From Streptomyces griseus subsp. griseus (lineage in GTDB: Bacteria; Actinomycetota; Actinomycetes; Streptomycetales; Streptomycetaceae): a stretch of 64,000 bases of DNA. The stretch spans positions 124,001 to 188,000 of the forward strand of contig NZ_JOJE01000013.1 of NCBI RefSeq assembly GCF_000720255.1, written 5' to 3'. Shown one piece after another: positions 1 through 7,339 of the stretch (positions within the stretch are counted from its first letter, which is position 1; each line of letters begins with the position of its first letter). Under the pieces are notes generated by a model that worked only from the letters and a program-made list of their open reading frames with translations, was not told the DNA's origin and did not search any database. Made by a program: the position numbers and the translations under genes.

Positions 1-896
1 CGGACGAGGAGCTGTACAGCAGCGTCGCGGAGGCGGAGGCCGCCGCCGGTCGCGGTCGCGGCAGGCGCCGGGCGAGCCGGCGGGTGTCGGCACCGGCCGG
101 TGCGCCCAAGGCCGAAGCCCCGAAGGGCCGCGCGTCGAGGGACGGCGCCTCGAAGGGCGGTGCGAAGGCCGAGGCAGCGCAGGCCTCGCAGCCGGGTCAG
201 CCGCTGGTTCAGCCGACGGCTCAGGACGTCACGGCCGAGGAAGAGGTCGAGCGTCCGGTGCTGCCGCAGGAGGCCACCGCCGCGCAGGCCGAGCCGATCG
301 CCGCCGAGGACCCGGTCGTCGAGGCTCCGGCCGCCGAGGAAGCCGCGCCGAAGGGCCGTACGCGCCGCCGTGCGACCCGCAAGGTGTCCGCACCCGCCGG
401 TTCGCCCGCGGGGGCGGAGGCCGCCGTGCTGACGGTCGCCGAGCCCGCGGAGCCGAAGGCGGCGGAGCCGGCTGAGGCAGCTCCGGCCGCCGAGGCCGCC
501 GCGGTCGACGCAGAGGCTCCCGCCGAGAGCGCCGCTCCGGCCCGCCCCCGACGCCGTGCCGTGCGCAAGGCCACCGCGCCCACCGCGGCCGAGCAGACGG
601 CCGTCGTGGTCGTCCCCGCGACCCCGGCGGAAGAGGCCACGGAGGCTCCTGCCGCCGAGGCCCCGGCCGCCGACGAGGCGGGCGAGGACGCCGCGCCGGC
701 CAAGAAGACGGCCGCGCGCAAGACGGCGAAGAAGGCCACGGCGAAGAAGGCCGCGACCAAGAAGACCGCGGCCGCCAAGAAGACGGCCGCGAAGAAGACG
801 ACGGCGAAGAAGGCCACGGCGAAGAAGGCCACGGCCAAGAAGACGTCGGCCGCGGAACAGACGGCGCCGTCCGTCTCCGCCACCACGGAGGACTGA
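1..896 (+). CDS. rne: Ribonuclease E/G family protein, C-terminal tail (5' truncated)
   Basis: Open in frame from position 3 to a TGA at 894-896, giving about 297 codons with no start in the window. The catalytic S1/RNase E core is not visible; only the disordered tail is. It is Ala/Glu/Pro-rich with islands of Arg (for example GRGRGRRRASRR at the left edge) and ends in a run of AKKTAxKK-type repeats (about residues 210-260 of the visible part), like histone H1 or HupS tails. In RNase E/G proteins such tails bind RNA and scaffold partners. Identity is inferred from this tail and from the position directly upstream of rplU-rpmA-obg, where Streptomyces carry their RNase E/G gene. A strong hairpin follows the stop. 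Another basic-tailed protein cannot be excluded from this part alone. Confidence 0.75.
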   Translation, partial: DEELYSSVAEAEAAAGRGRGRRRASRRVSAPAGAPKAEAPKGRASRDGASKGGAKAEAAQASQPGQPLVQPTAQDVTAEEEVERPVLPQEATAAQAEPIAAEDPVVEAPAAEEAAPKGRTRRRATRKVSAPAGSPAGAEAAVLTVAEPAEPKAAEPAEAAPAAEAAAVDAEAPAESAAPARPRRRAVRKATAPTAAEQTAVVVVPATPAEEATEAPAAEAPAADEAGEDAAPAKKTAARKTAKKATAKKAATKKTAAAKKTAAKKTTAKKATAKKATAKKTSAAEQTAPSVSATTED

Positions 897-943
897 CCTC
901 TGCCGACGGGAGACTGACCTCCACCCGTCAGACGCCGCGAACA

Positions 944-986
944 CAGAAGCGCGGGACACCGGATCACACCGTGTCCCGCGCTTCTG
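944..986 (+). terminator. Hairpin terminator after rne
   Basis: Perfect 16-bp inverted repeat (944-959 with 971-986, arms starting CAGAAGCGCGGG), 11-nt loop, 48 nt after the rne stop. No T-run follows, as is common for Streptomyces terminators. Confidence 0.8.
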
Positions 987-1021
987 CGTTCGTTCGGCCT
1001 TGCCCGGTTCTGGTCTCCATC

Positions 1022-1261
1022 ATGGCGACGAAGGCCACCTCGGCGGTGGGCGAGGAGGACAGGTTCGAGGACCTGTCGGAGCGTTTCGGCCGGGGGTTCC
1101 ACCCCCTCGGTGAGGTGGGGACGGAGTTCTTCCTGGGGATCGACGAAGACGGTGTCCTGTACCTTCTCGCCGCCTGGGCGTTCCGTCTGGGACCCTCGGA
1201 CGATGCGCTGGAGAACCTGATCAGGGGCGTGAAGGCGGAGAAGCTGCAGCTTCCCGGCTGA
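1022..1261 (+). pseudogene. SUKH-3 immunity-domain protein, C-terminal fragment
   Basis: A short frame (79 residues from ATG 1022; the frame is also open from GTG 971, inside the rne terminator). It reads AVGEEDRFEDLSERFGRGF, then a PLGE motif, a FFLGIDEDGVLYLL strand and ALENLIRGV. This is the C-terminal half of SUKH-3 family immunity proteins, which usually run to 150 residues or more. The N-terminal half is absent: the upstream bases are the rne terminator and tail. There is no convincing ribosome binding site before 1022. I read it as a degraded orphan immunity gene, with no toxin gene nearby. It could still be a short expressed protein. Confidence 0.6.
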
Positions 1262-1289
1262 ACGCCACACTGAGAGCACGGGGCCCGGT

Positions 1290-1318
1290 TTGACCCCTCA
1301 AGCCGAGCCCCGTAACCT
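1290..1318 (+). promoter_or_regulatory. Probable rplU-rpmA promoter
   Basis: TTGACC (1290-1295), 17-nt spacer, TAACCT (1313-1318): a good housekeeping-sigma promoter. Transcription from about 1325 would give a leader of about 140 nt before rplU. That leader contains inverted repeats such as GGCGTG/CACGCC (1327-1346), so a structured ribosomal-protein leader is possible. Confidence 0.6.
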
Positions 1319-1464
1319 TGACCGTCGGCGTGTCGAGTGGCACGCCACATCCCCGTAAACCTCTTCCTCCCGGGTACTTCGGTGGCTGGGAGAGGCCGTT
1401 CGTGTTCATGCCCGGGCGGCTGGACTGCGGGGGTGCCGTTCCCGAGCGAGAGAGTGAGATCCGC

Positions 1465-1785
1465 GTGTACGCCATCGTGCGCAGCGGTGGTCGCCAGCAC
1501 AAGGTTGCTGTCGGCGACATCGTTGAGGTTGACAAGATTTCCACCGCCAAGGTTGGCGACACGGTCGAGCTCTCGACCCTGCTCGTTGTCGACGGCGACG
1601 CTGTGACCAGCGACCCGTGGGTGCTGGCCGGCATCAAGGTCCAGGCCGAGGTCGTGGACCACCACAAGGGTGTGAAGATCGACATCCTTCGCTACAAGAA
1701 CAAGACCGGCTACCGCCGTCGTCAGGGCCACCGCCAGCAGTACACGGCGATCAAGGTCACTGAGATCCCCGCGGCTGCGAAGTAA
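1465..1785 (+). CDS. rplU: 50S ribosomal protein L21
   Basis: 106-aa protein of the large ribosomal subunit that contacts 23S rRNA. The GTG start at 1465 gives the expected beginning [14 protein letters not shown]. The frame stays open upstream, but an N-terminal extension would be atypical. The C-terminal L21 signature [14 protein letters not shown] followed by YTAIKV is present, and the length is usual for the family. A purine-rich stretch (GAGAGAGTGAGA) lies just before the start. rpmA starts 14 nt after its stop, so the two form an operon behind the TTGACC/TAACCT promoter. Nothing looks unusual in the coding part. Confidence 0.96.
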   Translation: MYAIVRSGGRQHKVAVGDIVEVDKISTAKVGDTVELSTLLVVDGDAVTSDPWVLAGIKVQAEVVDHHKGVKIDILRYKNKTGYRRRQGHRQQYTAIKVTEIPAAAK

Positions 1786-1799
1786 GGGACTGAGGAGAA

Positions 1800-2054
1800 A
1801 TGGCACACAAGAAGGGCGCATCGTCCACCCGGAACGGTCGCGACTCCAATGCCCAGCGGCTCGGCGTGAAGCGCTTCGGCGGTCAGGTCGTCAACGCGGG
1901 TGAGATCCTGATCCGTCAGCGTGGCACCCACTTCCACCCGGGCTCCGGCGTCGGCCGCGGCGGCGACGACACGCTGTTCGCCCTGCAGGCCGGTTCGGTG
2001 CAGTTCGGCACCCACCGTGGCCGCAAGGTCGTGAACATCGTTCCGGTCGCCTGA
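1800..2054 (+). CDS. rpmA: 50S ribosomal protein L27
   Basis: 84-aa L27, which sits near the peptidyl-transferase centre. It begins [16 protein letters not shown], so there is no cleavable Firmicute-type N-terminal extension. The core motifs [16 protein letters not shown] and [16 protein letters not shown] are present. A GAGGAG ribosome binding site lies 5 nt before the ATG. It is cotranscribed with rplU and closed by a hairpin terminator before obgE, the usual rplU-rpmA-obg order. Confidence 0.97.
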   Translation: MAHKKGASSTRNGRDSNAQRLGVKRFGGQVVNAGEILIRQRGTHFHPGSGVGRGGDDTLFALQAGSVQFGTHRGRKVVNIVPVA

Positions 2055-2078
2055 GGTCAGGCTTAGATCGGAATCTTT

Positions 2079-2127
2079 CGCGAGGCGGACCTCACTTCCC
2101 GGGCGGGAAGGCGGGTCCGCCTTTCGC
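2079..2127 (+). terminator. Hairpin terminator after rpmA
   Basis: Inverted repeat CGCG-AGGCGGACC / GGTCCGCCTTTCGCG (2079-2091 with 2114-2127, small bulge), 25 nt after the rpmA stop and before obgE. Confidence 0.7.
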
Positions 2128-2180
2128 GTGTTACGCAATAGACAAGCTCGTACGTACTGAAGTGCTGGAGGCACCCCACC

Positions 2181-3617
2181 ATGACCACCTTCGTGGACCG
2201 CGTCGAACTGCATGTCGCCGCGGGTAACGGAGGTCACGGCTGTGCCTCCGTCCACCGGGAGAAGTTCAAGCCGCTGGGCGGTCCGGACGGCGGGAACGGC
2301 GGACGCGGCGGCGACGTGATCCTCACCGTCGACCAGTCGGTGACCACCCTCCTCGACTACCACCACTCCCCGCACCGCAAGGCCACCAACGGCAAGCCCG
2401 GTGAGGGCGGCAACCGGTCCGGCAAGGACGGGCAGGACCTGGTCCTCGAGGTGCCGGACGGCACGGTCGTCCTCGACAGGGCGGGCAACGTGCTGGCCGA
2501 CCTGGTCGGGCACGGCACGTCCTTCGTCGCCGCACAGGGCGGCCGGGGCGGCCTCGGCAACGCGGCGCTGGCGTCCGCGCGGCGCAAGGCGCCCGGGTTC
2601 GCGCTGCTCGGGGAGCCGGGGGACCTGCACGACATCGTCCTGGAGCTGAAGACCGTCGCCGACGTGGCGCTGGTCGGCTATCCGAGCGCCGGGAAGTCGT
2701 CCCTGATCTCCGTGCTGAGCGCGGCCAAGCCGAAGATCGCCGACTACCCGTTCACCACGCTGGTCCCGAACCTGGGTGTGGTGACCGCCGGGTCGACCGT
2801 CTACACCATCGCCGACGTCCCCGGTCTCATCCCGGGTGCCAGCCAGGGCAAGGGCCTGGGCCTTGAGTTCCTGCGGCACGTCGAGCGGTGCAGTGTGCTC
2901 GTGCACGTCCTCGACACGGCCACGCTGGAGTCCGACCGCGACCCCGTCTCCGACCTCGACATCATCGAGGAGGAGCTCCGGCAGTACGGCGGCCTCGACA
3001 ATCGCCCCCGCATCGTCGTCCTGAACAAGATCGACGTACCGGACGGCAAGGACCTCGCCGAGATGGTGCGCCCCGATCTGGAGGCGCGCGGCTACCGCGT
3101 CTTCGAGGTGTCGGCCGTCGCGCACATGGGGCTGAAGGAGCTGTCGTTCGCGCTGGCGGACCTCGTGGGCCGGGCCCGTGCGGCCAAGCCCAAGGAGGAG
3201 GCCACGCGGATCGTCATCCGGCCCAAGGCCGTGGACGACACCGGCTTCACGGTCACCCGCGAGGACGAGGGGCTGTTCCGGGTCCGGGGCGAGAAGCCCG
3301 AACGCTGGGTGCGCCAGACCGACTTCAACAACGACGAGGCCGTCGGCTACCTCGCGGACCGGCTCAACCGGCTCGGTGTCGAAGAGGAGTTGATGAAGGC
3401 CGGCGCCCGGTCCGGCGACGGTGTCGCCATCGGTCCGGAGGACAACGCGGTCGTCTTCGACTGGGAGCCGTCCATGATGTCCGGTGCGGAGATGCTCGGC
3501 CGGCGTGGCGAGGACCACCGCTTCGAGGCTCCGCGGCCCGCGACCCAGCGTCGCCGCGACCGCCAGGCCGCGCGGGACGAGGCGTCGGAGGAGTTCGAGG
3601 GATTCGAGCCGTTCTAG
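2181..3617 (+). CDS. obgE: Obg family GTPase
   Basis: 478-aa GTPase tied to 50S ribosome assembly and, in Streptomyces, to the onset of aerial growth (family knowledge). Order: glycine-rich Obg fold (about residues 2-158; [24 protein letters not shown]), G domain (P-loop GYPSAGKSS near 167-175, switch [35 protein letters not shown]), then a C-terminal OCT domain (about 345-425) and an acidic/basic tail. The ATG is preceded by CTGGAGG at a good distance. It follows the rpmA terminator by about 50 nt and has its own strong terminator. Confidence 0.96.
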   Translation: MTTFVDRVELHVAAGNGGHGCASVHREKFKPLGGPDGGNGGRGGDVILTVDQSVTTLLDYHHSPHRKATNGKPGEGGNRSGKDGQDLVLEVPDGTVVLDRAGNVLADLVGHGTSFVAAQGGRGGLGNAALASARRKAPGFALLGEPGDLHDIVLELKTVADVALVGYPSAGKSSLISVLSAAKPKIADYPFTTLVPNLGVVTAGSTVYTIADVPGLIPGASQGKGLGLEFLRHVERCSVLVHVLDTATLESDRDPVSDLDIIEEELRQYGGLDNRPRIVVLNKIDVPDGKDLAEMVRPDLEARGYRVFEVSAVAHMGLKELSFALADLVGRARAAKPKEEATRIVIRPKAVDDTGFTVTREDEGLFRVRGEKPERWVRQTDFNNDEAVGYLADRLNRLGVEEELMKAGARSGDGVAIGPEDNAVVFDWEPSMMSGAEMLGRRGEDHRFEAPRPATQRRRDRQAARDEASEEFEGFEPF

Positions 3618-3659
3618 GGGTATCCGCAGGTGCGGACCACCTGACGTAAAGTCGCGTTC

Positions 3660-3710
3660 AACCCGTTGCCCCCCAGGGGCAACGGGTTTTCTCTTGTCTC
3701 TCTTTTTGTC
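3660..3710 (+). terminator. Intrinsic terminator after obgE
   Basis: Perfect 13-bp stem AACCCGTTGCCCC / GGGGCAACGGGTT (3660-3672 with 3676-3688), 3-nt loop, followed by a pyrimidine tract rich in T. This is the most canonical intrinsic terminator in the window. Confidence 0.92.
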
Positions 3711-3801
3711 ATGTACGTGAACGTCGGCGTTCAGCGGGCGGACCCGCTTGGCGTGGGAGCTTCCGATGGTCAAGAGGCCACCCACACAAGGGAGTTCCCC
3801 G

Positions 3802-5361
3802 ATGACCGGCGTGACCCGAGCCGTTTCGTCCGACCGTCGTCGCTTTCTCACCGCCGGCGCGGCTGTGGTGGGGGCGGCCGCCTCCGCGCAGTTGTGGCTG
3901 CCGTCGACCGCCCGGGCCGCCGGGAAAGCGCTGCCCGACGGGGTGTTCAGCCTGGGCGTCGCCTCGGGCGACCCGCTGCCCGACGGGGTGGTGCTGTGGA
4001 CGCGGCTCGCCCCCGATCCGCTGCACGGCGGCGGCATGCCGGACCAGGCCGTGCCGGTGGAGTGGGAGATCGCCGCGGACGAGAAGTTCAGCACGGGAGT
4101 GCGGCGCGGTGTCGCCCAGGCGCGGCCCGAGTACGGGCACAGCGTTCACGTGGATGTACGGGGGCTGTGGCCCGGGCGGGCGTACTGGTACCGCTTCCGC
4201 GCCGGCGGGCAGATCTCCCGGGTCGGCCGCACCCGCACCGCGCCCGCCCCGCGCAGCTCCGGCGGTTCGTTGCGCCTTGCGCTCGCCTCCTGCCAGAACT
4301 GGCAGCAGGGCTACTTCACGGCGTACGCCGACATGCTGGCCCAGGATCCGGACGTCGTCCTCTTCGTCGGCGACTACATCTACGAGTCGACGCCCTCGGC
4401 GACCGCGCTGCGCAAGCACGAGGGGAGCGGCGAGCCGTACACCCTCACCCAGTACCGCAACCGGTACGCCCAGTACCGCACCGACCCGCACCTGCAGAAG
4501 ATGCACGCCGGCGCACCCTGGGTGGTCACCTTCGACGACCACGAGGTCGACAACGACTTCGCCGGCGAGATTCCGCAGGACCCCGACAAGCAGACGCACG
4601 ACGCGTTCGTGGCCCGGCTGACCGCGGCCTACCAGGCGTACTACGAGCACATGCCGGTGCGTGCCGCGGCGATCCCGAACGGGCCGCACATCCGGATGTA
4701 CCGCCGCCTGGAGTTCGGGCGGCTGGCCCGGCTCAACGTGCTGGACACCCGGCAGTACCGCAGCGACCAGGCCACCAGCCAGGAGGGCGCCCGCAATCCG
4801 GCCCTCACCATGCTCGGCGCCGCGCAGAAGCGGTGGCTCCTCGACGGGCTGCACGACTCGCCCGCCCGCTGGAACCTCGTCGCCTCGCAGATCATGATGG
4901 CCGAGACGGACCTGCTGGTCGGCGCGGGCAAGCAGTGGTTCTACGACGCCTGGGACGGCTACCAGGCCGAACGCAACCAGTTCCTGGAGGAGTTCAGGAG
5001 CGTGCGCAATCCGGTGGTGCTCACCGGCGACCGGCACCTGACGATGGTCAGCGACCTGAAGGCCGACTTCGCCGACCCGAAGTCCGCCGTCGTCGGTGCC
5101 GAGTTCGTCGGCACCTCCATCTCCAGCAACGGCGACCAGGACCAGGCCGCCTTCCGCAAGGAGTGGGACCCGCGCCGGGCGGACAACCCGCACTGGAAGC
5201 TCGTCGACGCCCACCGCGGCTACCACCTCTTCGACATCCGCCGCGACCGCGTCGACGCGCAGGTGCGCACCGTGGACACGGTGCTGAAGCCCACCGCGAA
5301 GGCCGGCACGCTGGCCCGGTTGCGGGTCGACGCGGGGAAGCCGGGTGTGCGGGTGGTATGA
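3802..5361 (+). CDS. phoD: PhoD-family secreted alkaline phosphatase/phosphodiesterase
   Basis: 519 aa from ATG 3802, chosen because of AAGGGAG 9 nt upstream and because it puts a twin-arginine signal at the N-terminus (SDRRRFLTAGAAVVG, with an ARA-AG cleavage site near residue 38). Next come a PhoD N-terminal beta domain (about 45-150, GVASGDPLPDGVVLWTRL) and the metallophosphatase domain. Metal-site motifs include GDYIYES, FDDHEVDND near residue 245 and LTGDRHL near 410. Exported as a folded metalloenzyme by Tat. B. subtilis PhoD cleaves wall teichoic acid. Because wall-polymer genes follow directly, a wall-polymer phosphodiesterase role is a fair inference, but general phosphate scavenging is equally possible. 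It is a single-gene unit between two terminators. Confidence 0.88.
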   Translation: MTGVTRAVSSDRRRFLTAGAAVVGAAASAQLWLPSTARAAGKALPDGVFSLGVASGDPLPDGVVLWTRLAPDPLHGGGMPDQAVPVEWEIAADEKFSTGVRRGVAQARPEYGHSVHVDVRGLWPGRAYWYRFRAGGQISRVGRTRTAPAPRSSGGSLRLALASCQNWQQGYFTAYADMLAQDPDVVLFVGDYIYESTPSATALRKHEGSGEPYTLTQYRNRYAQYRTDPHLQKMHAGAPWVVTFDDHEVDNDFAGEIPQDPDKQTHDAFVARLTAAYQAYYEHMPVRAAAIPNGPHIRMYRRLEFGRLARLNVLDTRQYRSDQATSQEGARNPALTMLGAAQKRWLLDGLHDSPARWNLVASQIMMAETDLLVGAGKQWFYDAWDGYQAERNQFLEEFRSVRNPVVLTGDRHLTMVSDLKADFADPKSAVVGAEFVGTSISSNGDQDQAAFRKEWDPRRADNPHWKLVDAHRGYHLFDIRRDRVDAQVRTVDTVLKPTAKAGTLARLRVDAGKPGVRVV

Positions 5362-5403
5362 CCCGCGTAAGGCCGACGCGACGATCGTGAAATTGGTGTG
5401 AGC

Positions 5404-5432
5404 GGTGCCCGGGACGCGTTCCGGGCACCTTT
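5404..5432 (+). terminator. Hairpin terminator after phoD
   Basis: GGTGCCCGG / CCGGGCACC (5404-5412 with 5421-5429), 8-nt loop, then TTT. It starts 43 nt after the phoD stop. Confidence 0.85.
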
Positions 5433-5565
5433 CGCCGTTTCCGGGGTAGCAGTTCATCGAAGGTGCCGCTGGGTCCATCCGACGTCACTTTGAGCAATCT
5501 CGGATACTTGTGGAGTTACTCACAGCAATTCCAGTGGGCGTTCGACAAGGCCTCGGCCATCACCA

Positions 5566-5629
5566 GCAGTGCAAGGTGAATGCAGGGTTGCGCGCACATA
5601 TGCGGTGCACGGCGCTCACCTTGCACTGC
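5566..5629 (+). promoter_or_regulatory. 14-bp inverted repeat upstream of the CDP-polyol synthase gene
   Basis: Perfect arms GCAGTGCAAGGTGA (5566-5579) and TCACCTTGCACTGC (5616-5629) with a 36-nt loop, 57 nt before the GTG at 5686. The 324-nt gap between phoD and this gene otherwise holds only the phoD terminator. The element is too long-looped for a good terminator and too far from the start to hide the ribosome binding site. It could be a two-site operator or an mRNA leader hairpin. Confidence 0.5.
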
Positions 5630-5685
5630 GGTTGCCGCAAGTGGGACCATTCCCCCGTTCCCTGTCGCCCCAAGGTAGGTCCTCT

Positions 5686-7185
5686 GTGTCCCAGCACATA
5701 GCCAAGCCCCGTACCACCGCAGTGATCCTGGCCGGTGGTACCGGCCAGCGGGTGGGTCTCTCGATCCCCAAGCAGCTGCTGAAGATCGCCGGCAAGGCAG
5801 TCATCGAGCACACCCTGTCCACCTTCGAGAAGGCGGACTCCATCGATGACATCATCGTGCTGATGGCACCCGGTTACGTGCCCGACATCGAGAAGATCGT
5901 CGCCAAGGCCGGGCTCACGAAGGTCAAGAAGATCATCGAGGGCGGCACCACCCGCAACGAGACCACCGAGCGCGCCATCAGCGCCCTCGGCGAGGGCCTG
6001 GGCGAGGGCGAGGACCTCAACGTCCTCTTCCACGACGCCGTGCGCCCGCTGCTCTCGCAGCGCGTCATAGACGACTGCGTCGTGGCGCTGGAGCGCTACC
6101 AGGCCGTCGACGTTGCCATCCCGTCCGCCGACACCATCATCGTCACCCGCACCCACGGCGAGGACGGCGAGTTCATCACCGAGATCCCGGACCGCTCCCG
6201 GCTGCGCCGCGGCCAGACCCCGCAGGCCTTCAAGCTGTCCACGATCAAGCGGGCCTACGAGGTCGCCGCCGGTGACCCCAACTTCCAGGCCACCGACGAC
6301 TGCTCCGTCGTGCTCAAGTACCTGCCGGACGTGCCGATCCACGTCGTCGCGGGCGACGAGTACAACATGAAGGTCACCCAGCCCGTCGACGTCTTCATCG
6401 CCGACAAGCTGTTCCAGCTCGCCTCCACCGCCACGCCCGAGCAGAACGGCGAGGAGGTCTACCGCGAGCTGCTGACCGGCAAGACGGTCGTGGTCTTCGG
6501 CGGTTCCTACGGCATCGGCAAGGACATCTCCGAACTCGCCGAGTCCTACGGCGCCAAGGTGTACGCGCTGGGCCGCTCCACCACCGGCACCCACGTGGAG
6601 AACCCGGAGGAGGTCGACGACGCGCTGTCCAAGGCGTACGCGGAGACCGGACGCATCGACTACGTCGTCAACACCGCGGGCGTGCTGCGCATAGGGAAGT
6701 TGGCCGAGACCGACAACGCCACCATCGAGGAGGCGCTGAAGGTCAACTACCTCGCGCCGGTGCAGATCGCGCGCTCCTCCTACAAGTACCTGTCCGAGAC
6801 CAAGGGGCAGTTGCTGCTGTACACCTCCAGCAGCTACACCCGCGGCCGCGCCGAGTACAGCCTCTACTCCTCGACCAAGGCCGCGATGGTGAACCTCACC
6901 CAGGCGCTGTCCGACGAGTGGGCGGGCGACGGCATCCGCGTCAACTGCGTCAACCCGGAGCGCACGGCGACCCCGATGCGCACCAAGGCCTTCGGGCAGG
7001 AGCCCGCGGGCAGCCTGCTCTCCTCCGAGGCCGTGGCCCGCACCTCGCTGGACGTGCTGCTGTCCGAGCTGACGGGACACGTCATCGACGTCCGCCAGCA
7101 GGACCCGACCGCGGCGGCGGGCAAGGCGTCCGGGTTCGAGCAGGCCCTCGCCAGTGTTCTGGACCGCCAGGACGGCGTGGCATAA
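5686..7185 (+). CDS. Bifunctional cytidylyltransferase/SDR reductase, CDP-ribitol synthase-like
   Basis: 499 aa from GTG 5686 (AAGGTAGGT at good spacing). The N-terminal half is an IspD/TarI-type nucleotidyltransferase: AVILAGGTGQRVG, PKQLLKIAGKAVIEH, HDAVRPLLS, then TQPVDVFIADKLF. The C-terminal half is a short-chain dehydrogenase: GGSYGIGKDI (about 272-281), NTAGV, and the Ser/Tyr-xxx-Lys pair in TSSSYTRG and YSLYSSTK (about 390-397). The same fusion occurs in Haemophilus Bcs1/Acs1, which reduces ribulose 5-phosphate and activates ribitol phosphate as CDP-ribitol. TarI and TarJ do the two steps separately. It lies upstream of a TagF-like transferase, which supports a wall-polymer role. The exact polyol is inferred. 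Confidence 0.82.
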   Translation: MSQHIAKPRTTAVILAGGTGQRVGLSIPKQLLKIAGKAVIEHTLSTFEKADSIDDIIVLMAPGYVPDIEKIVAKAGLTKVKKIIEGGTTRNETTERAISALGEGLGEGEDLNVLFHDAVRPLLSQRVIDDCVVALERYQAVDVAIPSADTIIVTRTHGEDGEFITEIPDRSRLRRGQTPQAFKLSTIKRAYEVAAGDPNFQATDDCSVVLKYLPDVPIHVVAGDEYNMKVTQPVDVFIADKLFQLASTATPEQNGEEVYRELLTGKTVVVFGGSYGIGKDISELAESYGAKVYALGRSTTGTHVENPEEVDDALSKAYAETGRIDYVVNTAGVLRIGKLAETDNATIEEALKVNYLAPVQIARSSYKYLSETKGQLLLYTSSSYTRGRAEYSLYSSTKAAMVNLTQALSDEWAGDGIRVNCVNPERTATPMRTKAFGQEPAGSLLSSEAVARTSLDVLLSELTGHVIDVRQQDPTAAAGKASGFEQALASVLDRQDGVA

Positions 7186-7208
7186 TCATCTAAATAGCTT
7201 CTGTTATT

Positions 7209-7265
7209 CAGGCCTCTGTGGCTGCCGGTTCACCTGGCATTCGCAGAGGCCTGAGTCCGTAAAAT
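7209..7265 (+). promoter_or_regulatory. Candidate promoter with PHO-box-like direct repeat and inverted repeat
   Basis: Upstream of the polyol-phosphate transferase there is a TAAAAT box (7260-7265). Ending 10 nt before it is a pair of 11-nt units, GTTCACCTGGC and ATTCGCAGAGG (7228-7249). The first matches the GTTCACC unit of Streptomyces PhoP boxes; the second is degenerate. A 10-bp inverted repeat CAGGCCTCTG/CAGAGGCCTG (7209-7218, 7244-7253) overlaps it. Another GTTCAC lies at 7275-7280. The local sequence is AT-rich for this genome. Confidence 0.35.
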
Positions 7266-7339
7266 TCCCAGACCGTTCACAAGGTATTTTCCGGACCTTT
7301 TCAGCTTTGCAACCGGCCCCCTCCAAGAGCAGGTTCTCC

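Noticed and set aside
3706..3740. PHO box upstream of phoD (GTTCAG and TGAACG-N4-CGTTCA)
   Set aside because: Only an inverted 6-bp pair and one half-unit are present; no 11-nt direct repeat as in PhoP boxes.
1722..4094. Long open frames on the minus strand opposite rplU-obgE, and similar ones opposite leuS, lepA, fadD, dnaJ2 and the tricorn-like gene
   Set aside because: They mirror the high third-position GC of the real genes, have repetitive Val/Gly/Asp/Arg-rich translations and no family motifs or starts with ribosome sites.
5510..5701. 63-aa frame over the inverted repeat before the CDP-polyol synthase gene
   Set aside because: No ribosome site, Cys/His-rich random-looking product, lies across the regulatory hairpin.
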